64,000 nucleotides of DNA from Teichococcus coralli (GCF_009829925.1 NZ_SNVJ01000003.1:62001-126000), one strand, 5' to 3'. Numbered from the stretch's first letter, positions 39,933 through 51,230 are shown. Numbers and translations: made by a program. Notes: generated from the sequence alone by a model not told the origin.

Positions 39933-40125
39933 GCCGCAACGCCGGCACTGCCCGCTCCCGCGCCATGCCTGCCCCCGCCCTGCCATGCCCCTGCGCATCT
40001 GATCGCCACCCTGCCGGCCGGCCGGGCTGATTTTCAGGCCGTCTCCGACTTTTCGTGGCCGGCCACCCAGAGTGGTGCGCTCCTTGCATGGCCTCTTCCG
40101 CGTCACCACGGGAGGGGTCGGGCGA

Positions 40126-41118
<993 letters not shown>

Positions 41119-41148
41119 CCGGAACAGGCTGACAGGAGAAGCGTAAGG

Positions 41149-42423
41149 ATGACCGAGACGAAGACGTCCCTCACCCGCCGTGGCGCGCTGGCGCTGGCGG
41201 GTGCCGCGCTGGGCAGCGGGGCCGTGACCGGCTTTCCCACCCTCTGGGCGCAGAACATCAAGGACGTGACGCTGCGCCAGATCGGCACCGGCGTCTCCGG
41301 CCTGAACCCGATCGCCGAGCAGGTGAAGAAGGACCTCGGCTTCAACCTGCAGCTCACGGTGACCGACACCGACGCGGTGGCGCAGCGCGCCGCCACCCAG
41401 GCGCGCAGCTTCGACATCGCCGACATCGAGTACTTCTCGATCAAGAAGGTCTACCCGACCGGCGCGGTGCAGCCGATCGACACCACGAAGATCAAGCTGG
41501 TGGACAAGATCGTGCCGATCTTCACCACCGGCCGCCTGACGCCGGACAGCCCGCCGGGCCAGGGCACCACGCCCTTCTCGGTCGGCTTCGTGGAGAGCCC
41601 CACCGCCAAGGGCTTCGCCGGCAAGCGCACCGAGTTCATGACGCTGCTGCCGACCATCTACAACGCCGACACGCTGGGCATCCGCCCCGACCTGGTGGGC
41701 CGCCCCATCCGCAACTGGAAGGACCTGATCGACCCGGCCTTCAAGGGCAAGGCGAGCATCCTGAACATCCCGGGCATCGGCATCATGGACGCGGCGATGA
41801 TCTGCGAGAGCGCCGGCATCGCGAAGTACGGCGACAAGGGCAACATGACGCAGCCCGAGATCGACAAGACCATCAACTTCCTGATCGAGCAGAAGCGCGC
41901 CGGGCAGTTCCGCGCCTTCTGGAAGAGCTTCGACGAGAGCGTGAACCTGATGGCCTCGGGCGAGGTGGTCATCCAGTCCATGTGGTCGCCGGCGGTGGCG
42001 GCGGTGCGCTCGCGCGGCATCGCCTGCACCTACCAGCCGCTGGAGGAGGGCTACCGCGCCTGGGGCTCCGGCCTCGGCATCATGCGCCATGTCTCCGGCC
42101 TGCAGCTCGACGCCGCCTACGAGTACCTGAACTGGTATCTCTCCGGCTGGGCCGGCGCCTTCCTCAACCGCCAGGGCTACTACTCGGCGGTGCTGGAAAC
42201 GGCCAAGGCCAACATGAGCGAGAACGAGTGGGGCTACTGGATGGAGGGCAAGCCGGCGACCGCCGAGATCCTCTCGCCCGAGGGCAAGGTGATGGAGAAG
42301 GCCGGCGCGGTGCGCGACGGCGGTTCCTTCACCGAGCGCATGGGCAAGGTGGTCTGCTGGAACTCGGTGATGGACGAGGACCGCTACATGGTGCGGCGCT
42401 GGAATGAGTTCATCGCGGCCTGA
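41149..42423 (+). CDS. ABC transporter periplasmic substrate-binding protein, polyamine type
   Basis: A 424-residue protein with a Tat-like signal (LTRRGALALAGAALG, cleaved near WAQ). The type 2 periplasmic fold shows FDIADIEYFSIKKVYPTGAV, YNADTLGIRPD, NWKDLIDPAFKGKASILNIP and VNLMASGEVVIQSMWSPAVA, as in extracellular solute-binding protein family 1 (PotD-like). It feeds the ATPase and permeases beside it. The ligand may be a polyamine or another cation; it cannot be fixed. RBS-like AGGAGA lies upstream of the ATG. Two hairpins follow the stop and may raise its expression over that of the permeases. Confidence 0.87.
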   Translation: MTETKTSLTRRGALALAGAALGSGAVTGFPTLWAQNIKDVTLRQIGTGVSGLNPIAEQVKKDLGFNLQLTVTDTDAVAQRAATQARSFDIADIEYFSIKKVYPTGAVQPIDTTKIKLVDKIVPIFTTGRLTPDSPPGQGTTPFSVGFVESPTAKGFAGKRTEFMTLLPTIYNADTLGIRPDLVGRPIRNWKDLIDPAFKGKASILNIPGIGIMDAAMICESAGIAKYGDKGNMTQPEIDKTINFLIEQKRAGQFRAFWKSFDESVNLMASGEVVIQSMWSPAVAAVRSRGIACTYQPLEEGYRAWGSGLGIMRHVSGLQLDAAYEYLNWYLSGWAGAFLNRQGYYSAVLETAKANMSENEWGYWMEGKPATAEILSPEGKVMEKAGAVRDGGSFTERMGKVVCWNSVMDEDRYMVRRWNEFIAA

Positions 42424-42437
42424 CCTGATGGCGGGGT

Positions 42438-42494
42438 CCGGGGAGGCACTGTCTCCCCGGCGGAGGGGTCCAGGGGAAGCGGCGCCTCCCCTGG
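42438..42494 (+). promoter_or_regulatory. Two consecutive hairpins between binding-protein and permease genes
   Basis: CCGGGGAG/CTCCCCGG (42438-42460) and CCAGGGGAAG/CCTCCCCTGG (42470-42494, one mismatch) lie just after the binding-protein stop. Hairpins in this position commonly stabilise the upstream message and reduce readthrough; this role is inferred. Confidence 0.6.
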
Positions 42495-42517
42495 CCCCGG
42501 CGGGAGCCCTGTCCCGA

Positions 42518-43363
42518 ATGCCCCGCCTCTTCCCCTGGCTGCAGACCGCCCCTTTGCTGGCGGTGCTGCTGGTCTTCCTCGTCATTCCCCTGGCGATGCT
42601 GGTGATCGTCAGCTTCTATGACTATGACAGCTTCAGCCTGATCCCGGCCTTCGTGCTGACCAACTACAAGGAGGTCTTCACCTCCGCGGTCACCTGGCGC
42701 ACCTACCTCAAGACGCTGTGGTTCGCCGGCCTGACCTGGGTGGTGACGCTCGGCCTCGGCTTCTGGCTGGCCTATTTCCTGGCCTTCGTGGTGCGGAGCC
42801 CGACCTGGCGGATGGTGCTCTTCGTGCTCACCACCGTCCCGTTCTGGACCTCCAACCTGATCCGCATGATCGCCTGGGTGCCTTTCCTCGGCCGCAACGG
42901 CATCCTGAACAACGGCCTCATGGCAGTGGGCGCCATCAACGCGCCGCTGGAGTTCCTGCTGTTCTCGGACTTCGCGGTGATCCTGGCCTTCGTGCACCTC
43001 TACACGCTGTTCATGGTGGTGCCGGTCTTCAACACCATGATGCGGATCGACCGCCGCCTGCTGGAGGCGGCGCGCGATGCCGGGGCGGGCTTCTGGCAGG
43101 CGCTGTGGTGCGTGATCCTGCCGCTGTGCAAGCCCGGAATCGGCATCGGCAGCATCTTCGTCGTGGTGCTGGTGATGGGCGACTTCGCCACGGTGCGGCT
43201 GATGAGCGGCGGGCAGAGCGCCTCGGTCGGGCTGATGATCAGCAACCAGATCGGCCTGATGCAGTATCCGGCGGCGGCGGCGAATGCCGTGGTGCTGCTG
43301 GCCATGGTGCTGCTGCTGGTCTCGGCCATGCTGCGCGCCATCGACATCCGCAAGGAGCTCTGA
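42518..43363 (+). CDS. ABC transporter permease (PotB-like)
   Basis: A 281-residue permease with six helices. It has TSNLIRMIAWVPFLGRNGIL and the EAA loop EAARDAGAGFWQALWCVILP, which contacts the ATPase. The start was set at 42518 (MPRLFPWLQ). Longer starts at 42404 and 42428 exist, but their extra residues are encoded by the two hairpins at 42438-42494 and look non-family. It is probably co-transcribed with the second permease, five bases on. Confidence 0.87.
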   Translation: MPRLFPWLQTAPLLAVLLVFLVIPLAMLVIVSFYDYDSFSLIPAFVLTNYKEVFTSAVTWRTYLKTLWFAGLTWVVTLGLGFWLAYFLAFVVRSPTWRMVLFVLTTVPFWTSNLIRMIAWVPFLGRNGILNNGLMAVGAINAPLEFLLFSDFAVILAFVHLYTLFMVVPVFNTMMRIDRRLLEAARDAGAGFWQALWCVILPLCKPGIGIGSIFVVVLVMGDFATVRLMSGGQSASVGLMISNQIGLMQYPAAAANAVVLLAMVLLLVSAMLRAIDIRKEL

Positions 43364-43367
43364 GGCC

Positions 43368-44174
43368 ATGCCCGGTCGCGCCGCGCGCATCCTGCTGGGC
43401 GGGCTGTTCGGCCTGTTCCTGCTGTTCCTCTACGGCCCCACCATCACCATCGGCATCCTCTCCTTCCAGGGGCCGGATGGCGGGCTGACCTTCCCGATGA
43501 ACGGCGCCTCGCTGCACTGGTTCGCGCAACTCTTCCAGCCGCAGGCGGTGGGCGACCTCGGCGCGGCGATGCGGCGCACGCTGACCCTGGCGGCGATGGT
43601 GACGGTGAGCACGGTGGTGATCTCGCTGATGGCGGGCATGGCCTTCCGGCGCCGCTTCCGCGGCAGCGGCGCGGTGTTCTACCTGACCATCGCCAGCCTG
43701 ATCGTGCCCTCCATCCTGGTCAGCCTGGGCATCGGGCTGCTGTTCAACCAGATGGAATGGGAGCCGGCCTGGTACTCCTCGGCCTTCGGGGCGCAGCTCA
43801 CCTGGACGCTGCCCTTCGGCCTGCTGATCATGTTCGCCGTGTTCAACCGCTTCGACCGGAGCTGGGAGGAAGCCGCGCGCGACATGGGGGCGACGCCCTG
43901 GCAGAGCTTCCGGCACGTGGTGCTGCCGATCATCGCGCCGAGCGTCGTCGGCATCGCCCTGTTCGGCTTCACGCTGTCCTTCGACGAGTTCGCCCGCACC
44001 CTGCTGACGGCGGGCAGCGGCAATACCCTGCCGCTGGAGATCCTCGGCATGACCACCACGGTGACGACCCCGGTGCTCTATGCGCTCGGCACCGTCTCCA
44101 CCGCCGTGTCCTTCCTGGTGATCGGCGGGGCCATCCTCGGGGCGCGGCTGCTGGGGCGGCGGCGCGGCGCCTGA
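43368..44174 (+). CDS. ABC transporter permease (PotC-like)
   Basis: A 268-residue permease with six helices. It has LYGPTITIGILSFQG in the first helix and the EAA loop EEAARDMGATPWQSFRHVVLP, followed by GFTLSFDEFARTLL, a PotC hallmark. It pairs with the preceding permease as the membrane dimer of the importer. The ATG at 43368 lies just after the upstream stop, with AAGGAG in the tail of the previous gene. It ends the four-gene operon and is convergent with the next gene, separated by 7 bases. Confidence 0.9.
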   Translation: MPGRAARILLGGLFGLFLLFLYGPTITIGILSFQGPDGGLTFPMNGASLHWFAQLFQPQAVGDLGAAMRRTLTLAAMVTVSTVVISLMAGMAFRRRFRGSGAVFYLTIASLIVPSILVSLGIGLLFNQMEWEPAWYSSAFGAQLTWTLPFGLLIMFAVFNRFDRSWEEAARDMGATPWQSFRHVVLPIIAPSVVGIALFGFTLSFDEFARTLLTAGSGNTLPLEILGMTTTVTTPVLYALGTVSTAVSFLVIGGAILGARLLGRRRGA

Positions 44175-44181
44175 GGGCGCC

Positions 44182-44583
44182 TCAGAACACCAGGCGAAGC
44201 GCGGCGACGCCCAGCAGCGGGCGCTCGGCATTCGCCGCCGCGCCGGCCACGCCGGCCGAGACATAGGCGTTCAGCGAAACGGCGGCGGCGCCGAGGCTGC
44301 CCAGGTCGAGCCGGCCATTCAGCACCAGCTGGGGCCGCGCGTCGAAGACCGGCGCCACCATCCGGGAAAGCGGCAGGCTGCTGGCGAGGGAAAGCTGTCC
44401 ATTGCCCTGCGCGGCCTGCGTCAGGTCGGCGACGACGTAGGACTCCTTTTGCGCAAACGGCACCGCCCCACCGAGGGCGGCGCGCAGCGAGAACAGGTCC
44501 TCGCTCTGCGCCTGCGCCGACGGTGCCGCGGCCCAGCTCCCGAGCAGGGCAAGCGCGGCGGCGAGGAGGCGGAGGGACTTCAT
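44182..44583 (-). CDS. Small secreted protein, unknown function
   Basis: A 133-residue protein with a clear signal peptide (MKSLRLLAAALALLG to SAQAQ). The mature 105 residues are rich in Ala, Leu, Ser and Val. They alternate in strand-like stretches (LFSLRAALGGAVPF, GQLSLASSLPLSRM, AAAVSLNAYVSAG) and end in a hydrophobic residue plus phenylalanine (LRLVF), which is typical of outer-membrane beta-barrel ends. A small beta-barrel or autotransporter-like fold is possible but unproven. I do not recognise a family. Its upstream region is AT-rich, unlike its neighbours. Confidence 0.6.
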   Translation of the reverse strand: MKSLRLLAAALALLGSWAAAPSAQAQSEDLFSLRAALGGAVPFAQKESYVVADLTQAAQGNGQLSLASSLPLSRMVAPVFDARPQLVLNGRLDLGSLGAAAVSLNAYVSAGVAGAAANAERPLLGVAALRLVF

Positions 44584-44976
44584 CAAGGGAGCTCCGGTTA
44601 AGCCTCGGTTTCCGGAGGCATGCTTAGGACATTTAATTGCCACATTTCAACCACATTTAAGGGTATTTCGCCTTATTCTCGCCTCATCCGCGCATTCGGG
44701 TCGGGCGGAGCCCAGAAGGAAACCTAATTCTGAACAGCATATTAATGGGATTTCTGGGTAGCCGCCAAAAGTGCTGCACCGCACACGAATTGTGGCAATT
44801 TGTGGCGCGGTTGCCATATTCCGGCGCGGGCGCAGCGCTGCGGATGGCAGCACGGAAGGCACGCCGGGACACCCGGCGGCACGCCAAGCCATTGTCCTGC
44901 GGCGAGGCTCCCTCGCCTCCCGCCACGGCGGTCAGGAAGGCGGCGGCGCCGGGACGGATGCGGAAGAAGGAAATGG
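44584..44976. other. Intergenic region, AT-rich in its first half, no gene seen
   Basis: This is the only gap over 300 bases. Bases 44620-44825 are markedly AT-richer than the window. ACATTT occurs three times (44629, 44642, 44653), the last two one helical turn apart, and could form an operator for the secreted-protein gene. AATTGTGGC and AATTTGTGGC are near-direct repeats around 44790. Short open frames here have no coding character. Confidence 0.5.
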
Positions 44977-45001
44977 CGCGCCGGCCCGTCAGGCCGGCGC
45001 G
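44977..45001 (-). terminator. Terminator of the ettA-GNAT genes
   Basis: CGCGCCGGCC (44977-44986) pairs perfectly with GGCCGGCGCG (44992-45001) across a 5-base loop. On the - strand it is followed by a pyrimidine-rich CATTTCCTTCTT. Confidence 0.7.
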
Positions 45002-45008
45002 GGCCGGC

Positions 45009-45575
45009 TCAGGACGCGGGGCCGGAGCTTGCCTGCTGGGCCGGAGCGGCAGGCGGCCGCAGGCTTTCAAAGACCAGCATCGGGTATCCCTGGTGCTGGA
45101 ACGTGCCGCAGGGCCGCAGGCCGAGATCGCCCAGCACGGCGCGCGAGGCCAGGTTGCTCTCCCGCGCCACGGCGATGATGCGCGCCAGCCCCGCCCGGTG
45201 CCCGAAGGCCAGCGCGGCGCGCGCCGCCTCGCGCGCATAGCCCTGGCCGCGGCATTCCGGCCAGAGCGCGAAGCGCAGCGCCACGCCGCGCCCGTCCGGC
45301 CGCTCCATCAGCCCGACAATGCCGAGGAAGCGGTCATCCGTGCCGCGATGCACCGCCCAGGTGCCGTAGCCGCGCACCTGCCAGAAGGCGATGTCGTCGC
45401 GCAGCTCCTCCCCGGCGCGCTCCGGCGTGCGGACGCCGTGCAGCATCAGCCCGAAGGCGGCCTCGTCGCCCTTGAGGGCGACGAGATCCGCGAGGTGCCC
45501 GGGGCCGACGGGGCGCAGCGTCAGCCGCGGCGTGCGCACCGTGTGCGGGGATGCCGCCCGCGGGGGACCGTCCAC
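45009..45575 (-). CDS. GNAT-family acetyltransferase (RimJ/RimL type)
   Basis: A 188-residue protein starting VRTPRLTLRPVGPGHLADLV after a short leader, the opening typical of RimJ/RimL-type GNATs. The acetyl-CoA loop is ALWPECRGQGYAREAARAAL (Arg-Gly-Gln-Gly-Tyr-Ala), and VARESNLASRAVLGDLGL supplies the conserved asparagine and serine. It acetylates an amino group of a protein or small molecule. The start is GTG at 45575, four bases after the ettA stop, so it is probably translated with ettA. The tail is Pro/Ala-rich. A GTG 12 codons inside is an alternative start. Confidence 0.85.
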   Translation of the reverse strand: MDGPPRAASPHTVRTPRLTLRPVGPGHLADLVALKGDEAAFGLMLHGVRTPERAGEELRDDIAFWQVRGYGTWAVHRGTDDRFLGIVGLMERPDGRGVALRFALWPECRGQGYAREAARAALAFGHRAGLARIIAVARESNLASRAVLGDLGLRPCGTFQHQGYPMLVFESLRPPAAPAQQASSGPAS

Positions 45576-45579
45576 GGCC

Positions 45580-47259
<1,680 letters not shown>

Positions 47260-47417
47260 GATTACACGTGTCCCGGGGCAGAGGTTCGGCCCTGGTTCTA
47301 GCCATCCGGGCGCCGCGCGCCAAGCGTAAGGGTTCCGGGGCGGCCCCCGCGGGCCGGGCTTCTCCCCGGCGCATCATCCGGCGGCCAGGGGCGGCGCCGG
47401 GCGGCGCCGGCCGCGCC

Positions 47418-48982
47418 TCAGCCGGCCACCTGCACCCGGTCGCGCCCCGCATGCTTGGCCGCGTAGAGCGCCGTGTCGGCGCGGCGCAGCAGATCTTCCA
47501 GCCGCCCCTCCCCCGGCTGCGCCAGCGCGAGGCCGAAACTGGCGGAAAGATGCTGCGCCGGCGTCCCCGCCGGCAGGCGGATGCGGGAGAGCACCTCGCG
47601 CAGGCGCTCGGCGATGTGCTGCGCCTCGATGAACTCGGTGCCCGGCAGGGCGATGGCGAATTCCTCGCCGCCGAGGCGGCCCAGCAGGTCCTGCCGCCTG
47701 AGCCGCGCCATGCAGCATTCCGCCACCCGCCGCAGCACCAGGTCGCCGCCCGCATGGCCGGCGCCGTCGTTGATCGCCTTGAAGTGGTCGAGGTCGAAGG
47801 CGATCAGCGCGAAGGGCCGCCCGGCGCCGGCGTCGCGCTGCAAGGCCGCCTGCGCCTGGGCCAGGAAGCTGCGCCTGTTGGCCACCCCGGTCAGCGCGTC
47901 GGTATCCGCCAGCCGGCGCAGCTCGGCGGTGCGCTCGGCCACCCGGCGCTCCAGCAGGTGGTTCGCCTCGGCCAGCCGCAGCTCGGCCTCCCGCCGCTCG
48001 CTGACCAGCGCCAGCAAGGTCAGGACATTCATGCCGCAGAGCACGATCAGCAGCCCGACCGACTGCATCGGGTTGCCCACGGCCTCGTTCTGGAACGGTC
48101 CGTGCCCCGCCACCGTTCCCGCCGAGGCGATGACGCAGAGCAGCGTCAGCAGGGAATAGGCGGCCCGCAGGGAAACGCGCAGCGCGATCCAGGAGAGCGG
48201 CACCGCCAGCAGGAAGACCAGCTGGGCGGAGGGCAGGCGGGCGGGCAGGTCGAGCTGAAAGACCACCAGCGCCAGCAGCCCCGTGCCCAGCCAGACCGAG
48301 CCGTCCAGCAGCCTCAGGCCGGGTTTCTGCGGCACCGAGGGCGTGCGCTCCACCCCGAGCCAGAGCGCCAGGGAAGGCGCGAAATAGAAGGTGCCCCCCG
48401 CGTCGCAGAGCAGCCAGCCCGACCAGATGCCCGGCAACGCCTGTGGGGGCGCCGCGCCCAGCAGCCACATCGCCAGGGCGCCGCCGAGCGCCGTGAGGAA
48501 GCCGTGCAGCAGCACCGCGCCCGCCAGGAACGCGATCACGCCGCGGAAGCGCGTGAACAGCCCGGTGGCGGGACGGAAACGCCGCGTCAGCGTGACGCCG
48601 GCGAGCGGGCCCAGCGCGTTGCTCACCGAGATCAGCGCCGCCAGCTCCGGCCGGCTGCCAAAGATGAAGGCGTTCACCAGAAAGGAGCCGGCGAAGAGCC
48701 CCGGCACCAGCCGCCACCCCCCAGCATCGCCGCCACGGCGGCCAGACCGGCAGGCAGCCAGATCGGCGCGGGGAAAAGGCCATAGGCGGCGAAGAAGCGC
48801 CCCACCGCGCAGCCCAGCCCGAAATAGCCGAGCAAGACCGCGAGGTTGAGGCCCAGCCAGAGCCCCAGCCCGCCGGCACGCAACCGGGCGGGACACCAGG
48901 CGGCGTCAGGCTGCGGCCACAGGCGCCCCAGATGGCCGATCCGCAGGGAAGCGGGCAGCGGCGCAGGCACAGTCGCGGACAA
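47418..48982 (-). pseudogene. MASE1-GGDEF diguanylate cyclase, frameshifted in a G6 tract
   Basis: Two frames are needed. From TTG at 48982 (GGAGGG five bases upstream), about 90 residues encode the start of a MASE1 sensor (FGLGCAVGRFFAAYGLFPAP, then IWLPAGLAAVAAMLGG). The protein then leaves frame at C6 (48717-48722; G6 in the sense strand) and stops at 48674. The rest of MASE1 (LVPGLFAGSFLVNAFIFG) and the GGDEF domain continue in the other frame to 47418, with FDLDHFKAINDGAGHAGGD, LLGRLGGEEFAIALPGTE (active GGEEF) and ASFGLALAQPGEG. One extra G would restore a product of about 520 residues. It could be a true pseudogene, phase-variable, or a sequencing error. Confidence 0.75.
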
Positions 48983-49113
48983 GTGGTCCCTCCGGCGGCG
49001 GAAACTGCCCGATACGTGGGCAGGCGCGCATCTCACGAGCTTTTGAGTTGAGATGCAAGAAAGATTGCACACGCCCTGCGCGCACCACGCCGGAAAGACC
49101 CGCCTCCTCCCCC

Positions 49114-49186
49114 TGCGCCCGGCAGGATTTGAACCCGCAACCAAGCCGTTATGAGCGGCCCGCTCTAACCGTTGAGCTACAGGCGC
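49114..49186 (-). tRNA. tRNA with CAT anticodon, probably tRNA-Ile2 (lysidine-modified)
   Basis: A 73-base cloverleaf. The acceptor stem GCGCCTG/CGGGCGC has one G-U pair. The D arm is GCTC...GAGC. The anticodon stem GGCCG/CGGCT holds loop CTCATAA (anticodon bases at 49151-49153), and the T arm is GCGGG TTCAAAT CCTGC. CCA is not encoded. The CTTGGT segment after the anticodon stem resembles tRNA-Ile2 more than elongator tRNA-Met. TilS recognition decides the identity and cannot be read here. Confidence 0.9.
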
Positions 49187-49243
49187 GCCGGGAGAGGAAA
49201 GGCGCGATTCGTGCCTTGCCGCCTCTGCTAGACCGGGATGCCC

Positions 49244-50437
49244 TCAGCCGGCAAGGAAACTGCGGATCGGCTCGGCGGCCTGCGCCATGCCCGCCACTCC
49301 CTCGAGATGGCCGAGCCCGCCGGAAAGCGGCGCCAGGGTGACGGTCCTGCCGGCCTCCTTCAGCTCCTTCACCAGTTCCTCGCTGTATTCCATGGGGAAG
49401 ACGCGGTCGGTCCGGCTCGGCACCACCAGCCAGCGCGCGCGGCTGCGCGCGAGCGCCGCCTTGCTGCTGGGATACTCGTTCAGGAAGAGCTGGTTGGCCC
49501 GCGTCAGGTAGAGCAGCGAATTGGCATCGGCCTGCTTGGCGCGGGCCGCCGCGGTGCTTTCCATCCATTGCTCGATGGCGAAGCGGTCCTGGATGCGGCG
49601 GGCCGGATCCTGGCCCTCCACCGGGCGGCGGCCGAACTGCTGGGCCCAGCCGCGGTCGCGCGAGTGCAGGGTGATGAGCTTGAGGGCCTCGGTCAGCCCG
49701 CGCAGCGGCGGCTCCCGGCCCTGGGCATAGTAGTCGCCGTTGCGCCAGTTGGGGTCCATGCGGATCGGGGCGGCCCAGAGATCCAGCCAGCCCAGCATCC
49801 AGGCATCCATCTCGCCGGTGCCGATGGCCGGCATCACCCGCTCCACCATCTCCGGATAGGCCACCGTCCACTCGATGGCCTGCAGCGAGCCCATGCTCGG
49901 CCCGGCCACCAGCGCCAGCCGCTTCACCCCGAGCGAATCCAGCAGCCGCTTCTGCACCTCCACGAAGTCGCGGATCGAGACGACCGGGAAGCTCATCGCC
50001 CAGGGCCGGCCGGTGGAGGGGTTCACCGAGGCGGGGCCGGTGGTGGTGGTGAACTGGTCGGCCGCGTTCAGGTTGACCATGGTGTCGGCGGCGACAACAA
50101 AGAAGCGCTCCGTATCGATCGGCTTGCCCGGGCCGATGATGGCGTCCCACCAGCCGGGCGGCCCGCCTGCCTGGAGCTGGCCGAAGGCATGGCTGTTGCC
50201 GCTGAAGAAGTGGGTGATGAGCACCGCGTTGTCGCCCGCCGCGTTCAGCCTGCCCGCCGTCTGGTAGCCGGTGCGCACCACGGGGATCGTCGCGCCGCCG
50301 CGCGTCGCGTAGTTCTCGAAGCGGAATTCCCGCTTCTCGACAAGGGCCGCCGGCGTGTCGGCGCTGGCTCCTGCCGGCAGCACGCTGGCCAGCGTCCCGG
50401 CGAACGCGGCGGAGAGCAGGAGGCGGCGCGTGGTCAT
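49244..50437 (-). CDS. Secreted alpha/beta hydrolase of the homoserine O-acetyltransferase (MetX) family
   Basis: A 397-residue protein. The N-terminus is a signal peptide (MTTRRLLLSAAFAGTLASVL, ending GASA), so it acts outside the cytoplasm. The MetX-like core has GYQTAGRLNA, ITHFFSGNSHAFG, a nucleophile elbow AGPSMGSLQAIEW, VPSRTDRVFP for the acid and GGLGHLEGV for the histidine. True MetX is cytosolic and has GGSMGG at the elbow, so this is probably an exported paralogue with hydrolase or acyltransferase activity of unknown substrate. The ATG at 50437 is preceded by AAGGGAAAG. The tRNA gene lies 57 bases downstream. Confidence 0.8.
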   Translation of the reverse strand: MTTRRLLLSAAFAGTLASVLPAGASADTPAALVEKREFRFENYATRGGATIPVVRTGYQTAGRLNAAGDNAVLITHFFSGNSHAFGQLQAGGPPGWWDAIIGPGKPIDTERFFVVAADTMVNLNAADQFTTTTGPASVNPSTGRPWAMSFPVVSIRDFVEVQKRLLDSLGVKRLALVAGPSMGSLQAIEWTVAYPEMVERVMPAIGTGEMDAWMLGWLDLWAAPIRMDPNWRNGDYYAQGREPPLRGLTEALKLITLHSRDRGWAQQFGRRPVEGQDPARRIQDRFAIEQWMESTAAARAKQADANSLLYLTRANQLFLNEYPSSKAALARSRARWLVVPSRTDRVFPMEYSEELVKELKEAGRTVTLAPLSGGLGHLEGVAGMAQAAEPIRSFLAG

Positions 50438-50590
50438 GACCTGATCTTTCCCTTCTGGCCCGGCGGGCGGGTGCCCCGCGGCCGGGGGTGGCACCGCCAT
50501 GGTGCCCGCGGGCGCGGCAGGCGGGCAAGCCCCGCCGCGCGCCGTCGCGTTGCCGCCGCCGCCGCCCCCTGCTAACAGCCAGCCACACTG

Positions 50591-50628
50591 CCCCGCCCAC
50601 CAACCCCGCCCACTGACCCCGCCCACTG
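50591..50628. repeat. 13-bp tandem repeat upstream of ppa, 3 copies
   Basis: CCCCGCCCAC plus CAA or TGA begins at 50591, 50604 and 50617. It lies in the 5' region of ppa, just before its start, and resembles the stop-containing repeats elsewhere except that no gene ends here. Confidence 0.8.
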
Positions 50629-50648
50629 ACACGGAACGGATGCCCGCC

Positions 50649-51170
50649 ATGGACGTCACGAAGCTTTCCACCGGCAAGAACCCGCCGCACGACATCAACG
50701 TGGTGATCGAGATCCCGCAGGGGAGCTCGGTGAAGTACGAGGTGGACAAGGACAGCGGCGCCGTGGTGGTGGACCGCTTCCTGTTCACCCCGATGGCCTA
50801 TCCGGCCGCCTATGGCTTCATCCCCGGCACCCTGGCCGACGACGGCGACCCGTCGGACGCGCTGGTGCTGGTGCCGACCCAGGTGGTGCCGGGCGCCGTC
50901 ATCCGCGCCCGCCCCGTCGGCGTGCTGTTCATGGAGGACGAGAGCGGGCAGGACGAGAAGCTGGTCTGCGTGCCGCACGACAAGATCACCCTCGCCTTCA
51001 CCGACGTGAAGGAGCTGGAAGACCTGCCGAAGATCACGCGCGACGCCATCGAGCACTTCTTCACCCGCTACAAGGACCTGGAGCCGGGCAAGTGGGTGAA
51101 GGTGAAGGGCTGGGGCAACGCCGCCCAGGCCGCCGAGATCATCGAGAAGCAGATCGCCGCGGCGAAGTGA
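50649..51170 (+). CDS. ppa: Inorganic pyrophosphatase
   Basis: A 173-residue family I (soluble) pyrophosphatase, the usual bacterial length. Active-site residues lie in VVIEIPQGSSVKYEVDKDSG, DRFLFTPMAYPAAYGFIPGT, DGDPSDALVLVP (the DxDPxD metal-binding signature) and EHFFTRYKDLEPGKWVKVKG. It hydrolyses PPi, pulling biosynthetic reactions forward. The ATG at 50649 has GGAACGG nine bases upstream and is preferred to the ATG at 50640. It is divergent from the secreted hydrolase. Confidence 0.95.
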   Translation: MDVTKLSTGKNPPHDINVVIEIPQGSSVKYEVDKDSGAVVVDRFLFTPMAYPAAYGFIPGTLADDGDPSDALVLVPTQVVPGAVIRARPVGVLFMEDESGQDEKLVCVPHDKITLAFTDVKELEDLPKITRDAIEHFFTRYKDLEPGKWVKVKGWGNAAQAAEIIEKQIAAAK

Positions 51171-51230
51171 GCCGCCCCGGGCGCCGGCGGCCACACGCCG
51201 CCGCGCCCTCCCCCGGCTGAGCCGCGCCCC

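Noticed and set aside
42404..42517. N-terminal extension of the first permease
   Set aside because: It is encoded by two hairpins and gives a Pro/Gly/Arg-rich stretch unlike permease N-termini.
44647..44892. An 81-codon - strand frame in the large gap
   Set aside because: No ribosome-binding site, no similarity, and composition follows the AT-rich non-coding island.
47418..48896. A complete GGDEF protein starting at 48896
   Set aside because: Its first 50 residues are out-of-frame MASE1 coding sequence; the true N-terminus lies in another frame.
49114..49186. Elongator or initiator tRNA-Met
   Set aside because: Possible because the anticodon is CAT, but the bases after the anticodon stem (CTTGGT) and the first acceptor pair fit tRNA-Ile2 better; kept as the main alternative.
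49244..50437. Methionine biosynthesis homoserine O-acetyltransferase
   Set aside because: The signal peptide and altered nucleophile motif argue against the cytosolic biosynthetic enzyme.
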